Source: Pedococcus sp. 5OH_020
Lineage (GTDB): Bacteria; Actinomycetota; Actinomycetes; Actinomycetales; Dermatophilaceae
Assembly (NCBI RefSeq): GCF_027812955.1
Contig: NZ_JAPYZV010000009.1
Location: 62,001-126,000, forward strand
Length of the DNA stretch: 64,000 nt
Direction of reading: 5' to 3'
Each line of letters opens with the position of its first letter. Position 1 is the stretch's first letter. The notes beneath the pieces were generated by a model. That model was given only the letters and a program-made list of their open reading frames with translations, did not search any database and was not told where the DNA came from. Shown here piece by piece: positions 1-8,097 of the stretch. Both the position numbers and the translations under genes were made by a program.

Positions 1-181
1 TGATGATCGTTCGCTGCGCCCATGAGCCCTGGCGCTTCTTGCTGAGGACGCTCGCGTCAGGTTTCGCGGCCTTAATGGCGGCATAGATCTTGTCGACGCG
101 GTCGGCGAGGCTGTCGAGTTTCCCATCGGGAAGGTTGACTGTGTTCTCCAGCAGGGCGTTGAAGTCAGTCACGTGTTCCAT
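1..181 (-). CDS. CD-NTase (CBASS oligonucleotide cyclase), N-terminal fragment cut by window edge
   Basis: Reading down from the ATG at 181 gives 60 codons that run off the left edge. They begin MEHVTDFNALLENT and end with QGSWAQRTII. The QGSW....TII segment matches the glycine-serine nucleotidyltransferase motif that opens the active site of SMODS/CD-NTase cyclases; the acidic residues that should follow lie outside the window. Such enzymes make cyclic oligonucleotides on phage infection, and these activate a partner effector. The start is supported by an AAGGGGG ribosome-binding site eight bases upstream. The gene overlaps the end of the patatin gene by 13 bases, so the two are co-translated. 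This assignment rests on about 60 residues plus context, so the clade and nucleotide product cannot be given. Confidence 0.72.
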   Translation of the reverse strand, partial: MEHVTDFNALLENTVNLPDGKLDSLADRVDKIYAAIKAAKPDASVLSKKRQGSWAQRTII

Positions 182-1215
182 AAGGAGCCCCCTTCGGGCG
201 TTTGGTCGGAGCGTTGGTCGCTGTGCGGCGTGGGCGGCGGCAGCGGGGTAAAGGGCGGGGCCGCGTGGCCGGCGAACTTCGCGGTGAACTCAGGGGCCAA
301 GTTCCGGCTGACAGTGGACGCGTACCCCCTGACCGATTCGGCCCTGATCCGATCAAGGGCGAACTTGCCGGGTGGCACGGGCGCGTCGAAGCGCACGAAG
401 TTCTCAAACCCGACCAGGTGCATGGCCGTACCCATGCCACCTCGGCTGCTGGCGTTGAGAATCACGCCAGCGGCCTTCGGTCCCCAGCGGAGGAGGCCGG
501 CCGTCTGCAACCGGTCGACGTTGTCAGTGAAGGGTTCCATCGTCCCCACGTTCAACACGCGCATGGCGTCCAGCGGAACTCCGAGCATGCTGCGTGCCTC
601 ACCGATAGCCAGCACCGAGGGGTTATTGGCCCAGACCCCTCCGTCGATGAGCGGCGCGTCGTGGACACGGGCCGCTCGGAAGTACGTGGGAGCCGCAGTC
701 GTCGCCAGAGCGACGTCGACCATCTTGATACGCCAGTCCCTGGTAAGGCGATCGCCGTGACGGGTCTTGAAGATGTGCACCTCGCCGCGCTGCAGATCCC
801 ACGACGGGACAACCAAGCGCACGCAGCTGTCGCCCAGCGTTCGGTCCCCAAAAACTTCGACCAGCACGTCCCGCAGCACGTCGCTGTTGTAGGCGGGGCG
901 TCGAAGGCGACTCAGCCGTGCGCGATGCTGCAACCGGCTGGGGAAAACCCGGTCGACAAGGTCACCGAAGTGCTCGGCGATCTCCTTCGGCCTCAGACCT
1001 GCACCGAGTCCGAGCGCCACGATGCCACCGGCCGAGGTCCCGGCGACCATATCGAAGTGGTCTGTGACCCTGACGCCCAAATCGTCCTCGAGGTGCGCGA
1101 GGACGTGGGCGGCGAACAAGGCCTTCGCCCCTCCGCCGTCTAGCGCCAGAATCTGGAAACGGTCACCTTCGAAAGGGTCAGAAGTCGGGCCGTGCGTGGC
1201 ATATGAGCCAGTCAT
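169..1215 (-). CDS. Patatin-like phospholipase, probable CBASS effector (CapV-like)
   Basis: The 348-residue product has the patatin landmarks in order: an oxyanion loop DGGGAKALF at residues 26-34, the nucleophile elbow GTSAGG with Ser61, and the catalytic Asp191 in DGGVWANNP. These enzymes hydrolyse acyl chains of phospholipids. When paired with a CD-NTase they are activated by cyclic nucleotide and degrade the inner membrane, killing the infected cell. No signal peptide or membrane segment is visible, which fits a cytosolic effector. I chose the ATG at 1215 because GGGAGAA lies seven bases before it; an upstream start at 1284 would add 23 residues without homology. The gene leads the operon and overlaps the cyclase. 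A stand-alone lipase is the alternative. Confidence 0.85.
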   Translation of the reverse strand: MTGSYATHGPTSDPFEGDRFQILALDGGGAKALFAAHVLAHLEDDLGVRVTDHFDMVAGTSAGGIVALGLGAGLRPKEIAEHFGDLVDRVFPSRLQHRARLSRLRRPAYNSDVLRDVLVEVFGDRTLGDSCVRLVVPSWDLQRGEVHIFKTRHGDRLTRDWRIKMVDVALATTAAPTYFRAARVHDAPLIDGGVWANNPSVLAIGEARSMLGVPLDAMRVLNVGTMEPFTDNVDRLQTAGLLRWGPKAAGVILNASSRGGMGTAMHLVGFENFVRFDAPVPPGKFALDRIRAESVRGYASTVSRNLAPEFTAKFAGHAAPPFTPLPPPTPHSDQRSDQTPEGGSLWNT

Positions 1216-1368
1216 CTTGTTCTCCCGATCCCTTTCGGTTGTCTGCTTGGCAGCGTAGGGACGTCCGCCGACAACGTTGGCCACGAGCAGCCCGTGCGCC
1301 TTGTCGGGGAGGACCCCTTCGTCTGTGCCATGACGCCCCGCTCCTGTGATACGACCTCCGGTCAGCGC

Positions 1369-1459
1369 CGCGGCTACCCGCGCCTCCGTTCCAGAGTCGC
1401 ATCCGCGAACGACGATGCGCGGTTACCCGCGCTTCGTCGGCGTGTCGCGGCTAGCCGCG
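1369..1459. promoter_or_regulatory. Three near-identical 14-bp palindromes between divergent genes (candidate operators)
   Basis: Three copies of CGCGGYTASCCGCG lie at 1369-1382, 1418-1431 and 1446-1459. They sit between the patatin-CD-NTase operon (starting at 1215, minus strand) and the ribbon-helix-helix gene (starting at 1486, plus strand). The third copy is a perfect palindrome and ends 26 bases before the ATG of the ribbon-helix-helix gene. Repeated dyads beside a small DNA-binding protein are typical of autoregulation, so they are read as operators controlling one or both divergent transcripts. Binding is inferred. Confidence 0.6.
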
Positions 1460-1485
1460 CGCGCAGGTGGCGACATGCTCTTGGC

Positions 1486-1662
1486 ATGGCTGAGACCAGC
1501 AACAAGCGAAGCCGCCGAGGTACTGACGTCCGCCGGCGTCATCACCAGGTGGGTGTTCGGTTGCTTCCCGAGGAATTGGAGAAGCTGCGGGGCCTAGCGG
1601 AGCGCTATGGCGTCTCACCCGCCGAGGTGCTCCGACGAGCGCTCCTGACCGATTCCCTCTAA
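1486..1662 (+). CDS. Small ribbon-helix-helix (CopG/MetJ-like) DNA-binding protein
   Basis: A 58-residue basic protein. After an Arg/Lys-rich N-terminus comes VGVRLLPEELEKLRGLAER, then YGVSPAEVLRRAL: a beta strand followed by two helices, the layout of CopG-type ribbon-helix-helix regulators, which bind DNA as dimers. The frame is open upstream to 1294, but that part is Arg-rich and contains the three palindromes, so the ATG at 1486 is preferred although its ribosome-binding site is weak. It diverges from the CBASS-like operon and probably binds the palindromes just upstream, either regulating itself or silencing the defence genes. It could also be the antitoxin-like half of a lost pair; no toxin is adjacent. 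Confidence 0.6.
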   Translation: MAETSNKRSRRGTDVRRRHHQVGVRLLPEELEKLRGLAERYGVSPAEVLRRALLTDSL

Positions 1663-2012
1663 GTCGGCCCGCGACCTCAGGGCAATCCTCCCTTTTCGGA
1701 CCCTCGCTGGCGCGCCGGGCAGCGCGTCGCGCACGTCACGTCGTCCGGGCCGCGCCTGACGTCCTTCCGCCGCATCACGGCGCGCCGACGGTTGTCGATA
1801 GTCGGCCGCGTACGCAGTTCAAGACGGTTTGCAGCCGGCGAGGGCGGCCGGGCCCGCTCCATTACGGGTCTGGTGGCCTGAGCCCTGGTGGTCTGTGCAG
1901 CCGAACACGGCGCGGCACACCCAGCGGGCCCTTAGCGTCGGCCGCCACGGAAATATGTCAATCAGCAAGAGGCCTGGTTGCAAGCAGGCGGTCTGCGTGA
2001 CAGCGTCCGCGC
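1663..2012. other. Gene-free spacer
   Basis: About 350 bases between the ribbon-helix-helix gene and the 662-residue gene. Short open frames here are arginine/proline-rich and look like chance frames. I see no RNA gene, clear promoter or convincing terminator. Confidence 0.4.
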
Positions 2013-4001
2013 ATGGACGCTGAGGGGGGTGCCCACGACGAGGTCGAAGGCGCGGGAAATGCCGACGGGTACGACAAGGAATACGCCGTTGTGTTCAAGG
2101 CGCACTCTTCGGCCCGTTTCGCCCCAGACGATGAACTCGAGTTGACCTTTGATGTGCCGAGTCTCGGGTTGAGCGGCCTGCGTGTGCGGGCCTTCACTCG
2201 ATGGGAGGGTCCAGGCGATGGACCCCTCCCCCGCGAGCTTGTCATCGAATGCTGCGGGCGGGCAGGAGACCTCGACGCGGCTATGCGTGGCTTCTCGGGC
2301 ATCGCCCGGAGCCTGGGAACCTTCATCGGCTTCGTGGGCAACGTCAGGGTGGGCTCCGTCGAGATGCACTTGGCCTTCGAGTCCACGCCAAACTCGGTCG
2401 ACCGCGAGATAGTCGAAGTCCACATTCCTGACGAGCGTGGACTGGTTGCCGAGGGCCGGGTTATTCGCTCCGATCTTGTGGCCGCTGCATTCTTGGCCTA
2501 CTTCACCCGACCAGCAGACTCGTTGCGGTTGAACAGAGCGCTGCATCACTACGAGCTGGCTCTTCGAAACTGGCAGCTGGGGGGCGAGTGGCTTTCGCTG
2601 AACCACCTGTGGATCGCCGCCGAGAACCTCACGAAGTTGGTCGTGCGCAAGCTCATGACGGACCGCGGCCGGACACAGGAGGAACTGGCCCACGAGTTCG
2701 GCGTCGTCACTGATGATCCGTGCAGGCCGCGTTGGCCGGACGAGCTTGGGGCGCGTGTGCGTGTCGCACACATCTTCGACGACGATCGGGAAACGTACCG
2801 CGCAGCGAACGACGCCAGCAACGGAATCGAGCATGGGTACTGGGACCTCGACAAGGTCGCGGCTCACGCCCTGAGGTGCACCGACCTGACGTTCTCGTAC
2901 GTGCGTCGAACGATCCTCGACCTGTTGGATCTGGAGCCCGCCGTCGCGGACAAACTGATGGCGATCAAGGTCAAGGACGTCCAGTCGCTGCGGCGAGTAG
3001 TACGGGGGCGTCTGGTGGGGATCGCAGATGACCCGGCCATGCCAGGCGAGCGGTACCCGCGGCTCGAGTGGACTGTCAGCATCGACTCCGTCGACCAAGA
3101 CGATTCCACCTTCCGGTTTCATCAGCGCGACACCATCACCCCACGCACCCACCCCGACGTCGGCTTCCAGATCGAACGGATGGAGGTGCGCGGCCGGCTG
3201 GAGGAGGGCGAAGCGACCGTCAACATGAGCGACGCACCGGGCGTCCAAGATCGGTCTATTTCGAGAGCCGTTCGCCTGCTCGATCAGGTGGTGCCGTTGG
3301 TCGACGAGGCGACCTCCTCGACCGCCGAACGCGCCTGGACTCAGGCGTCGCGGTTCGCGTTCAACTGCTTCGGCCAGGGGGTGGCCTGCTCACAGGCAGC
3401 GGCGGCCCTGATTCGAGCCGGTCAGCCCATCGAGGCCCTGCCACTGCTGACCGGTCTCCTCGCTACGGCCGCCCGCTTCGAGCAGATGACCGAGCCGAGC
3501 GGGCCTGGGCTAGGGGTGATCGTGCGTGTGGTGCTGGATTCGCTGAACGAGATTGGCGCAGATGAGGATGTCACCGCCTCCGCAGAAGCCCGGGTGAAGG
3601 AGAGGCTCGCCGGACTCGCAGTGCCGGACACCCTCGCGGGTCCGGAGACGACCAGCCTCTACCAAGGCTTGGGCGCAGAGGTCGCGCTCGCGGAGTCCGT
3701 CATCCGCGGCACCTACACGGCCGTGAACATGCATGTTCAAAGAGATGCGACCACAGCAACCTCGACGTTCCACGTCGCGATTCCTGCCGGACCTCTCACC
3801 GACATGGTGGCCTCAGCAGCCGTGATCGCCATGCTCGAGCTGCTCCAGCACGCGGCTTCGCTGCTCGACATGACTTACGACCAAGAGCGCACGGAGGCAA
3901 TCCTCGGAGAGGCACGGGCCATCAACGAGACCTCCGCTGCTCGCACGGATTTGTTTCCGTGGAGCGGCTCGGAGCCACCGGGCCAGACCATTGCCGAGTG
4001 A
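2013..4001 (+). CDS. Large protein of unknown function (662 aa)
   Basis: I do not recognise a family with certainty. The acidic, soluble product has no signal peptide or membrane helix. Residues 171-210 (RALHHYELALRNWQ, then EWLSLNHLWIAAENLTKLV) form an amphipathic helical segment reminiscent of HEPN-like helical domains, but no R-x4-6-H RNase motif is obvious. Residues about 340-410 look beta-rich, and the C-terminal 250 residues are predicted helical. The ATG at 2013 has no strong ribosome-binding site, so a start a few codons downstream is possible. It lies between the CBASS-like operon and a membrane protein in the cargo part of the island, so a defence or element-maintenance role is an inference from position. 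Confidence 0.7.
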   Translation: MDAEGGAHDEVEGAGNADGYDKEYAVVFKAHSSARFAPDDELELTFDVPSLGLSGLRVRAFTRWEGPGDGPLPRELVIECCGRAGDLDAAMRGFSGIARSLGTFIGFVGNVRVGSVEMHLAFESTPNSVDREIVEVHIPDERGLVAEGRVIRSDLVAAAFLAYFTRPADSLRLNRALHHYELALRNWQLGGEWLSLNHLWIAAENLTKLVVRKLMTDRGRTQEELAHEFGVVTDDPCRPRWPDELGARVRVAHIFDDDRETYRAANDASNGIEHGYWDLDKVAAHALRCTDLTFSYVRRTILDLLDLEPAVADKLMAIKVKDVQSLRRVVRGRLVGIADDPAMPGERYPRLEWTVSIDSVDQDDSTFRFHQRDTITPRTHPDVGFQIERMEVRGRLEEGEATVNMSDAPGVQDRSISRAVRLLDQVVPLVDEATSSTAERAWTQASRFAFNCFGQGVACSQAAAALIRAGQPIEALPLLTGLLATAARFEQMTEPSGPGLGVIVRVVLDSLNEIGADEDVTASAEARVKERLAGLAVPDTLAGPETTSLYQGLGAEVALAESVIRGTYTAVNMHVQRDATTATSTFHVAIPAGPLTDMVASAAVIAMLELLQHAASLLDMTYDQERTEAILGEARAINETSAARTDLFPWSGSEPPGQTIAE

Positions 4002-4098
4002 CGCCGCAGTCCATGGCTCGGCGGACGTCTGCGTCACTGGTCGGGAAATTGTCCGCACGACCTGCGGCATACCGCCGCGATCAGGCCCGGTCGTCCCA

Positions 4099-4836
4099 CT
4101 ACCTCGCGTCTACGTGAAGCAGAGGCTGAGGACCGAATCCCGTCCAGCCGAGCGGTCGCAGCTCACCCTGGTAAGGGTCCGCCGCGGGATCCAGCAACTC
4201 AGACCGACGAACCGGCCATTTGATGTCGAAGATGGCGGCCGAGCCAAATCGAAGGTTGCATGCGTCTGCGGCATGGGTCATGCCTTGCTCGCAGGCCTCG
4301 CGCAAACGCGCGACCTCCTCGGCCGCCGATTCGTCAAGGAGCCGCAGGGGCATCGACATCTCCCGCGCGCTGGGGCCATCTCCCGAACTCAGCAGGGCGT
4401 CCCTCATTCCCCGTTCGTACTCCCGGGTCGCGGCCGCCAGCGCTTCGTACGCTCGAAGTAGAGCACCATGGGCCAACTCGCAGCGTCTACCTGCCAGGGT
4501 CGCCTTTGTGAGGTAGCCGTCGGGCCATCTGAGTCGGACGGCGTGCCTGCTGAGTTCGGCGGCGTTGTCCTTGGCCTCTTGGCGCAGCCCAAAGAGGAAG
4601 CGAGCGTGCCCCACGAGTTCTTCAGGGACCTGGCCGGCTGCCCCGGCCCGCACTTCGTCGAGGACGCGCTCGATCTCGTTCACGCACCCGATCAATCTCC
4701 GGTCCAGCCTTCGGTGCCGTTGGAGGTCTTGGACGCACTGCGAGATATGGCTTCTGTGGCGGAGCGTGCTAACAACCCACATCAAGGCGCCCAAGATCGC
4801 GCTCACGAAGCCAATGGCGGTCATGGTGGTGGTCAC
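4099..4836 (-). CDS. Membrane-anchored protein of unknown function
   Basis: About 245 residues from a GTG at 4836 (AGAGG just upstream), or 241 from the ATG at 4824. The N-terminus MTAIGFVSAILGALMWVVS is one transmembrane helix. It is followed by a largely helical cytosolic part with many Leu/Arg/Glu heptad-like stretches (residues about 40-190), then a short loop-rich tail. A single N-terminal helix plus a long helical body suggests an inner-membrane-tethered oligomer. It is convergent with the 662-residue gene. No family was recognised; codon use and composition look like real coding sequence. The frame extends upstream to 4974 but that part is Cys/Arg-rich and unlikely to be translated. 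Confidence 0.55.
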   Translation of the reverse strand: MTTTMTAIGFVSAILGALMWVVSTLRHRSHISQCVQDLQRHRRLDRRLIGCVNEIERVLDEVRAGAAGQVPEELVGHARFLFGLRQEAKDNAAELSRHAVRLRWPDGYLTKATLAGRRCELAHGALLRAYEALAAATREYERGMRDALLSSGDGPSAREMSMPLRLLDESAAEEVARLREACEQGMTHAADACNLRFGSAAIFDIKWPVRRSELLDPAADPYQGELRPLGWTGFGPQPLLHVDAR

Positions 4837-5268
4837 AGGTCCTCTTCCGGTGCAGTGTTGGCCGGAGCATCTCATCGAGTACTGACAGCCATTGCGGGTC
4901 ATCCCCGCGACCCCCGCACCAGCTTCCCCACTTGCGTCACTTCGCCGCCTGCCGGACACGTCGAAGCGTCCCAATGCGGGTTGGCGCGGTCACGTCAACG
5001 CCGGTCGCTCGTTGTGGTTTGCAGTTCTCTCGCCGGCCGCCCCACCTGGCCCATCAGCGCAGGGTCAGGGAGGCGGCCTGGGCGCAGGCGAGCTGTATAC
5101 CCGGCCCTGACCGCGCCCCCTCGGAAACGGGGTGCCGGGGAGGCGCAGGGCCTCAGCATCGCACAAAAATCACAATATCCTATATCTCTGTAGGCGTGCT
5201 GCTCTGCCAGCCGCCGGTGAGCCGGTTCTCCTCCACGGCCAAGCCACCCGTCGGATCAAGCAGTGTGG

Positions 5269-5367
5269 ACCCCTTGGGAGCAGCCTTCATCAAAGAACTC
5301 GATGCACCCGCGGGCGGGGAGTGCAGCAGTCTTCCCCGCCCTCGGTGGAGACAGCACCCCAAGGGGT
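5269..5367. repeat. Nested inverted repeats in a gene-free stretch (4837-5502)
   Basis: This 666-base gap has no convincing gene. Its striking feature is a two-level dyad. Outer 10-bp arms ACCCCTTGGG (5269-5278) and CCCAAGGGGT (5358-5367) enclose a 9-bp hairpin, GGGCGGGGA (5312-5320) and TCCCCGCCC (5333-5341), with a 12-base loop. A short A+T-rich patch (5162-5190) lies upstream and could hold a promoter. No U-tract follows, so a simple intrinsic terminator is less likely than a structured RNA or a protein- or recombinase-binding site. Confidence 0.5.
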
Positions 5368-5502
5368 GGGGACCAGGCCGGCCCATGGGCCGTAAGGCAC
5401 CGACCGCGCAGCAGGGGGCTCGCGCAACAGCTTGTCAGGATGACCAGATGATGAGGCAGCCCCGAGGACTCCGGGTGAGCAGGGCTGACGCGCAAAGAGT
5501 TG

Positions 5503-5946
5503 TCACGCCCGCTCGAAGATGAGGTCGAAGTCCTTGCGCCATGTCGATCCGTGGTCCTCGGATGCCTCCCAGCGACCCGCTACGCGGTGCGGCTCTACGT
5601 CAGCGATGAATCGTTGGAACATGTCAGGGTCTTCCCGACTGAGGATCCACTTCGAGTCCTCGAACGTCATGGCAAAGACCCGGCAGACACCTCGCTCGTC
5701 GTGGTAGAGGGCTGTGAAGGCGACGCGCGTGTCGCTGCGACCGAGGACCATGACCATCTCGCTCGTGGCGGTCCCGACATCGCCCTCCATTGTCCAGCGG
5801 AAGACCACGAACGCGTCGCCGAGCCACTCGACGGTCGCCGAGCCTGGCACCTCCAAGTCCGCCGGCTCAAGGAACCACGCGTTTCGCATCGTCGTCCGCC
5901 ATGGCCCGACCAGGACACTCAGCCGCTCCATGGCCTCGTTGCGCAT
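5503..5946 (-). CDS. DUF1579-family protein
   Basis: The 147-residue product follows the DUF1579 pattern: an N-terminal LVGPWRTTMRN (equivalent to the LAGTW opening), a central PGSATVEWLGDAFVVFRW strand pair, then YHDERGVCRVFAMTFEDSKW and a closing GRWEASEDHGSTWRKDFDL. The family forms a small lipocalin-like beta barrel of unknown ligand. The start at 5946 is clear because AAGGAGG sits five bases upstream; a longer frame to 6045 lacks homology. It stands alone inside the mobile island, oriented away from lsr2, and probably travelled as cargo. Confidence 0.75.
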   Translation of the reverse strand: MRNEAMERLSVLVGPWRTTMRNAWFLEPADLEVPGSATVEWLGDAFVVFRWTMEGDVGTATSEMVMVLGRSDTRVAFTALYHDERGVCRVFAMTFEDSKWILSREDPDMFQRFIADVEPHRVAGRWEASEDHGSTWRKDFDLIFERA

Positions 5947-6339
5947 CGCTTCCTCCTTGATGTAGAACTTCGGGCCGACTGGGGCAGGGCGATCCAGTGG
6001 ATCGGCCAGACATCCTCTCAAGCGGTCCAGTGGGTGACATTTCATGCTGCCGCCAGGATCCGCTCAGTCAAGCAACTCTCGCGAACGCGCGTCATTTCAC
6101 CGCCAGGCGACCAAGGCTCGCTTGAGCCGAGCCCCCTGCGGTATCCGCAGCAAACCAACGGTCCCTCTGCAGTCGCGAGTGCCGGAGATCGGACGAGCAT
6201 CGGCGAGAGCAGTTGGACGGTCCCAAGCGGGGTACGTGCGGGAGCGCCGTCGCGGAAGTCGTGGAGAAATTCGATCGCGAGCTCGACAGGCGTCGCCATT
6301 GATTAGCAGGTGACGTCCGGTGTGCGCCATCATTCATTC

Positions 6340-6675
6340 ATGGCGAAGCAGACGACGGTGACCATTACCGATGACCTGGACGGTTCGGCCAACGCCAAGG
6401 AGGTCTCGTTCAGCCTTGATGGCAAGGCCTGGGTGATCGACCTCGGCGCTAAGAACCGGGCAGCTCTGGAGAAGGCGCTCAAGCCCTACATTGCTAAGGC
6501 GACCGAGCAGAGCTCTCGCAGCGGTCGTGGCAAGGCCGCCCGGCCCTCGACCCGCAGAACGTCTCGCACCGACCTTGCGGCCGTACGGGAGTGGGCGAAG
6601 AACAATGGCCACGCTGTGAGCGACCGAGGCCGCATTAGTGCCGACGTCCAGAAGGCCTACGACGCCGCACAGTAG
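6340..6675 (+). CDS. lsr2: Lsr2 family nucleoid-associated xenogeneic silencer
   Basis: The 111-residue product has both Lsr2 domains. The N-terminal oligomerisation domain runs from [16 protein letters not shown] through [13 protein letters not shown] (residues 1-60). After a basic Ser/Arg linker the DNA-binding domain reads [21 protein letters not shown], where RGR is the minor-groove hook that inserts into A+T-rich DNA. Lsr2 coats and silences foreign DNA. The ATG at 6340 is preferred because it begins at the family's usual first residue. Here it lies on the island itself, so it is probably an element-borne copy that controls the element's own genes. The next small gene follows after 52 bases. 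Confidence 0.93.
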   Translation: MAKQTTVTITDDLDGSANAKEVSFSLDGKAWVIDLGAKNRAALEKALKPYIAKATEQSSRSGRGKAARPSTRRTSRTDLAAVREWAKNNGHAVSDRGRISADVQKAYDAAQ

Positions 6676-6727
6676 ATGGTGAGGTGGGCCGTCCCGCGCT
6701 AATGCGGGGGTTTCATGAGGTGAGGCA

Positions 6728-7036
6728 ATGACCGACGACGCGGTGGCGGGGGCAGCTCGACGGCTGATGGACGACATCGACGTGCGGGCCGAGGCGGAGG
6801 AAGCGACGCAGCCGCACAGCGTGATCGCGTATGACCCCATGAGCGAGTCGTACACGGTCACTGGTCCGTTCCCTGACGCCCATGTGGCCACGCTTGAGGC
6901 TGAGCGCATCAAGACTGAGCTCAACCGGGCCGCTGGTCACCCCGGATACCCACCGATCCAAACCTGGATCGCTTTGCATTTCCTGCCGCAGGATCGTCAC
7001 GCTAAGGCGCCGGGATCGGCCGACCCCCTACGGTGA
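6728..7036 (+). CDS. Small hypothetical protein downstream of lsr2
   Basis: A 102-residue acidic protein with no recognised domain. It opens MTDDAVAGAARRLMDDIDVRAEAEE and contains a conserved-looking core SVIAYDPMSESYTVTGPFPD, followed by an ALEAERIKTELN-like helix. The ribosome-binding site GAGGTGAGG precedes the ATG at the right spacing. Location 52 bases behind lsr2 suggests co-transcription. Its last 35 bases overlap the end of the convergent recombinase pseudogene. Function unknown. Confidence 0.6.
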   Translation: MTDDAVAGAARRLMDDIDVRAEAEEATQPHSVIAYDPMSESYTVTGPFPDAHVATLEAERIKTELNRAAGHPGYPPIQTWIALHFLPQDRHAKAPGSADPLR

Positions 7037-8097
7037 CGCGCCGCGATCCTTCGGGGAACGCGGACGTCAGCCCGGGCCGCTCATCGCTGAGGAGTATCGC
7101 GGTGCGCAGGAACTCGTCCCGGGTGAGGGCCTCGGTGCTCAGCCCGATGTACTGCTCGGTGGTTTCCAGGGTGCTGTGGTGCAGCAGGGCTTGGACGACG
7201 CGCAGCGCGCCGTCGTAACGGCGGGTCCCCACCAGGGCATCGAAGATCTGGCGGGCGGCCGAGCGACGCAGCGCGTGCAGGCCCTCGTGGTGGTCCGGCA
7301 GCCCGAGCCGACGCAGTCCATCCTTGACGACCCGGTAGGAGTGCGCAGCAGGGCGTTCGGGGTTGAGCGCGCCGAAGGTGACGTTGCGCTGTTGGCGGCC
7401 GTCGACGACGCTCATGCCGGGGGCGTACCTGCGAGGTAGGTAGGCGGGGATCAGATAGTCCGAGGGCAGCAGGCCTCGGCGGTGGTTCCGGCGGACGTTG
7501 CGCTCGTACTCGCTCAACCACAGGTGCAGCTTGCAGCGCAACTCGGGGGACACTGGCAGGACGTCCTCGACGTCGGACTTCCACACCCGGAAGAACACCG
7601 TGCCTCCCTCCAGGTCCAGGTCCCGCAGGCGGATGGCCTGGAGCTCGCTTCTGCGCATGGCGGTGAAGAACCCGACCGCGATCAGGGCCCGGTCGCGCGG
7701 AGTCGCTGCGCCCTCGAGCAGGGCACGGACCTGCCCGGCGTCCAGCTGCAGCTTGACCCGGTGCGGGCGACGCATCCGGTGCAGGGTCTTGCCGAAGTCG
7801 CGGGCCAATGAGGTCGTTGAGGTACATCCAGGTCAGGAACGGGCGAACCCGGGACAGGTAGGCGTTGAACCCGCCCGCACCGATCGGGTCGCGGTGCCGG
7901 CCTCTGGAGTCGACGTGCGCGCCGCGTAGGTGCGCGAACCAGCGATCGAGATGGACCGGTCGTAGCTCATCGGCGTACAGGTCACCGGTATGCGCCAGCA
8001 GTGCGACGTTGGTTATCCGGTACGCGTACACGGTGCGCCAAGCGTGCTGGCCTTCACAATGCACCAGGAACCGGGTCAGGGCCTCAGAGAGACGCAC
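7002..8097 (-). pseudogene. Tyrosine recombinase broken by a single-base frameshift
   Basis: From the GTG at 8097 the first frame encodes the N-terminal core-binding domain (LSEALTRFLVHCEGQHAWRT to FLTWMYLNDLI). It loses homology after about 7810, and the catalytic domain continues in another frame from about 7808 down to 7002. Removing one G from the ATTGGCC at 7805-7811 joins them as ..LNDLI-ARDFGKTL.. and gives a recombinase of about 364 residues. The catalytic set is intact in the second part: Arg of TAMRRSEL, HALR (H-x-x-R), and the His and Tyr of HHSTLETTEQYIG. This is either a recent pseudogene, a sequencing error or a programmed frameshift. A second recombinase beside the intact integrase at 15-16 kb suggests the island is composite. 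Confidence 0.8.

Noticed and set aside
1962-3248. Long minus-strand frame (428 codons) across the 662-residue gene
   Set aside because: It is antisense to a better-composed frame, has no recognisable motif, and is explained by high-GC codon bias giving open antisense frames.
4932-5522. 196-codon plus-strand frame in the gap after the membrane-protein gene
   Set aside because: Composition shifts along its length, it crosses the nested hairpin, and it lacks a ribosome-binding site or motif.
6042-6299. 85-codon minus-strand frame before lsr2 (opens MATPVELAIEFLHDF)
   Set aside because: No ribosome-binding site, no homology, and the second half is of chance-like composition. It may be noise in the lsr2 upstream region.
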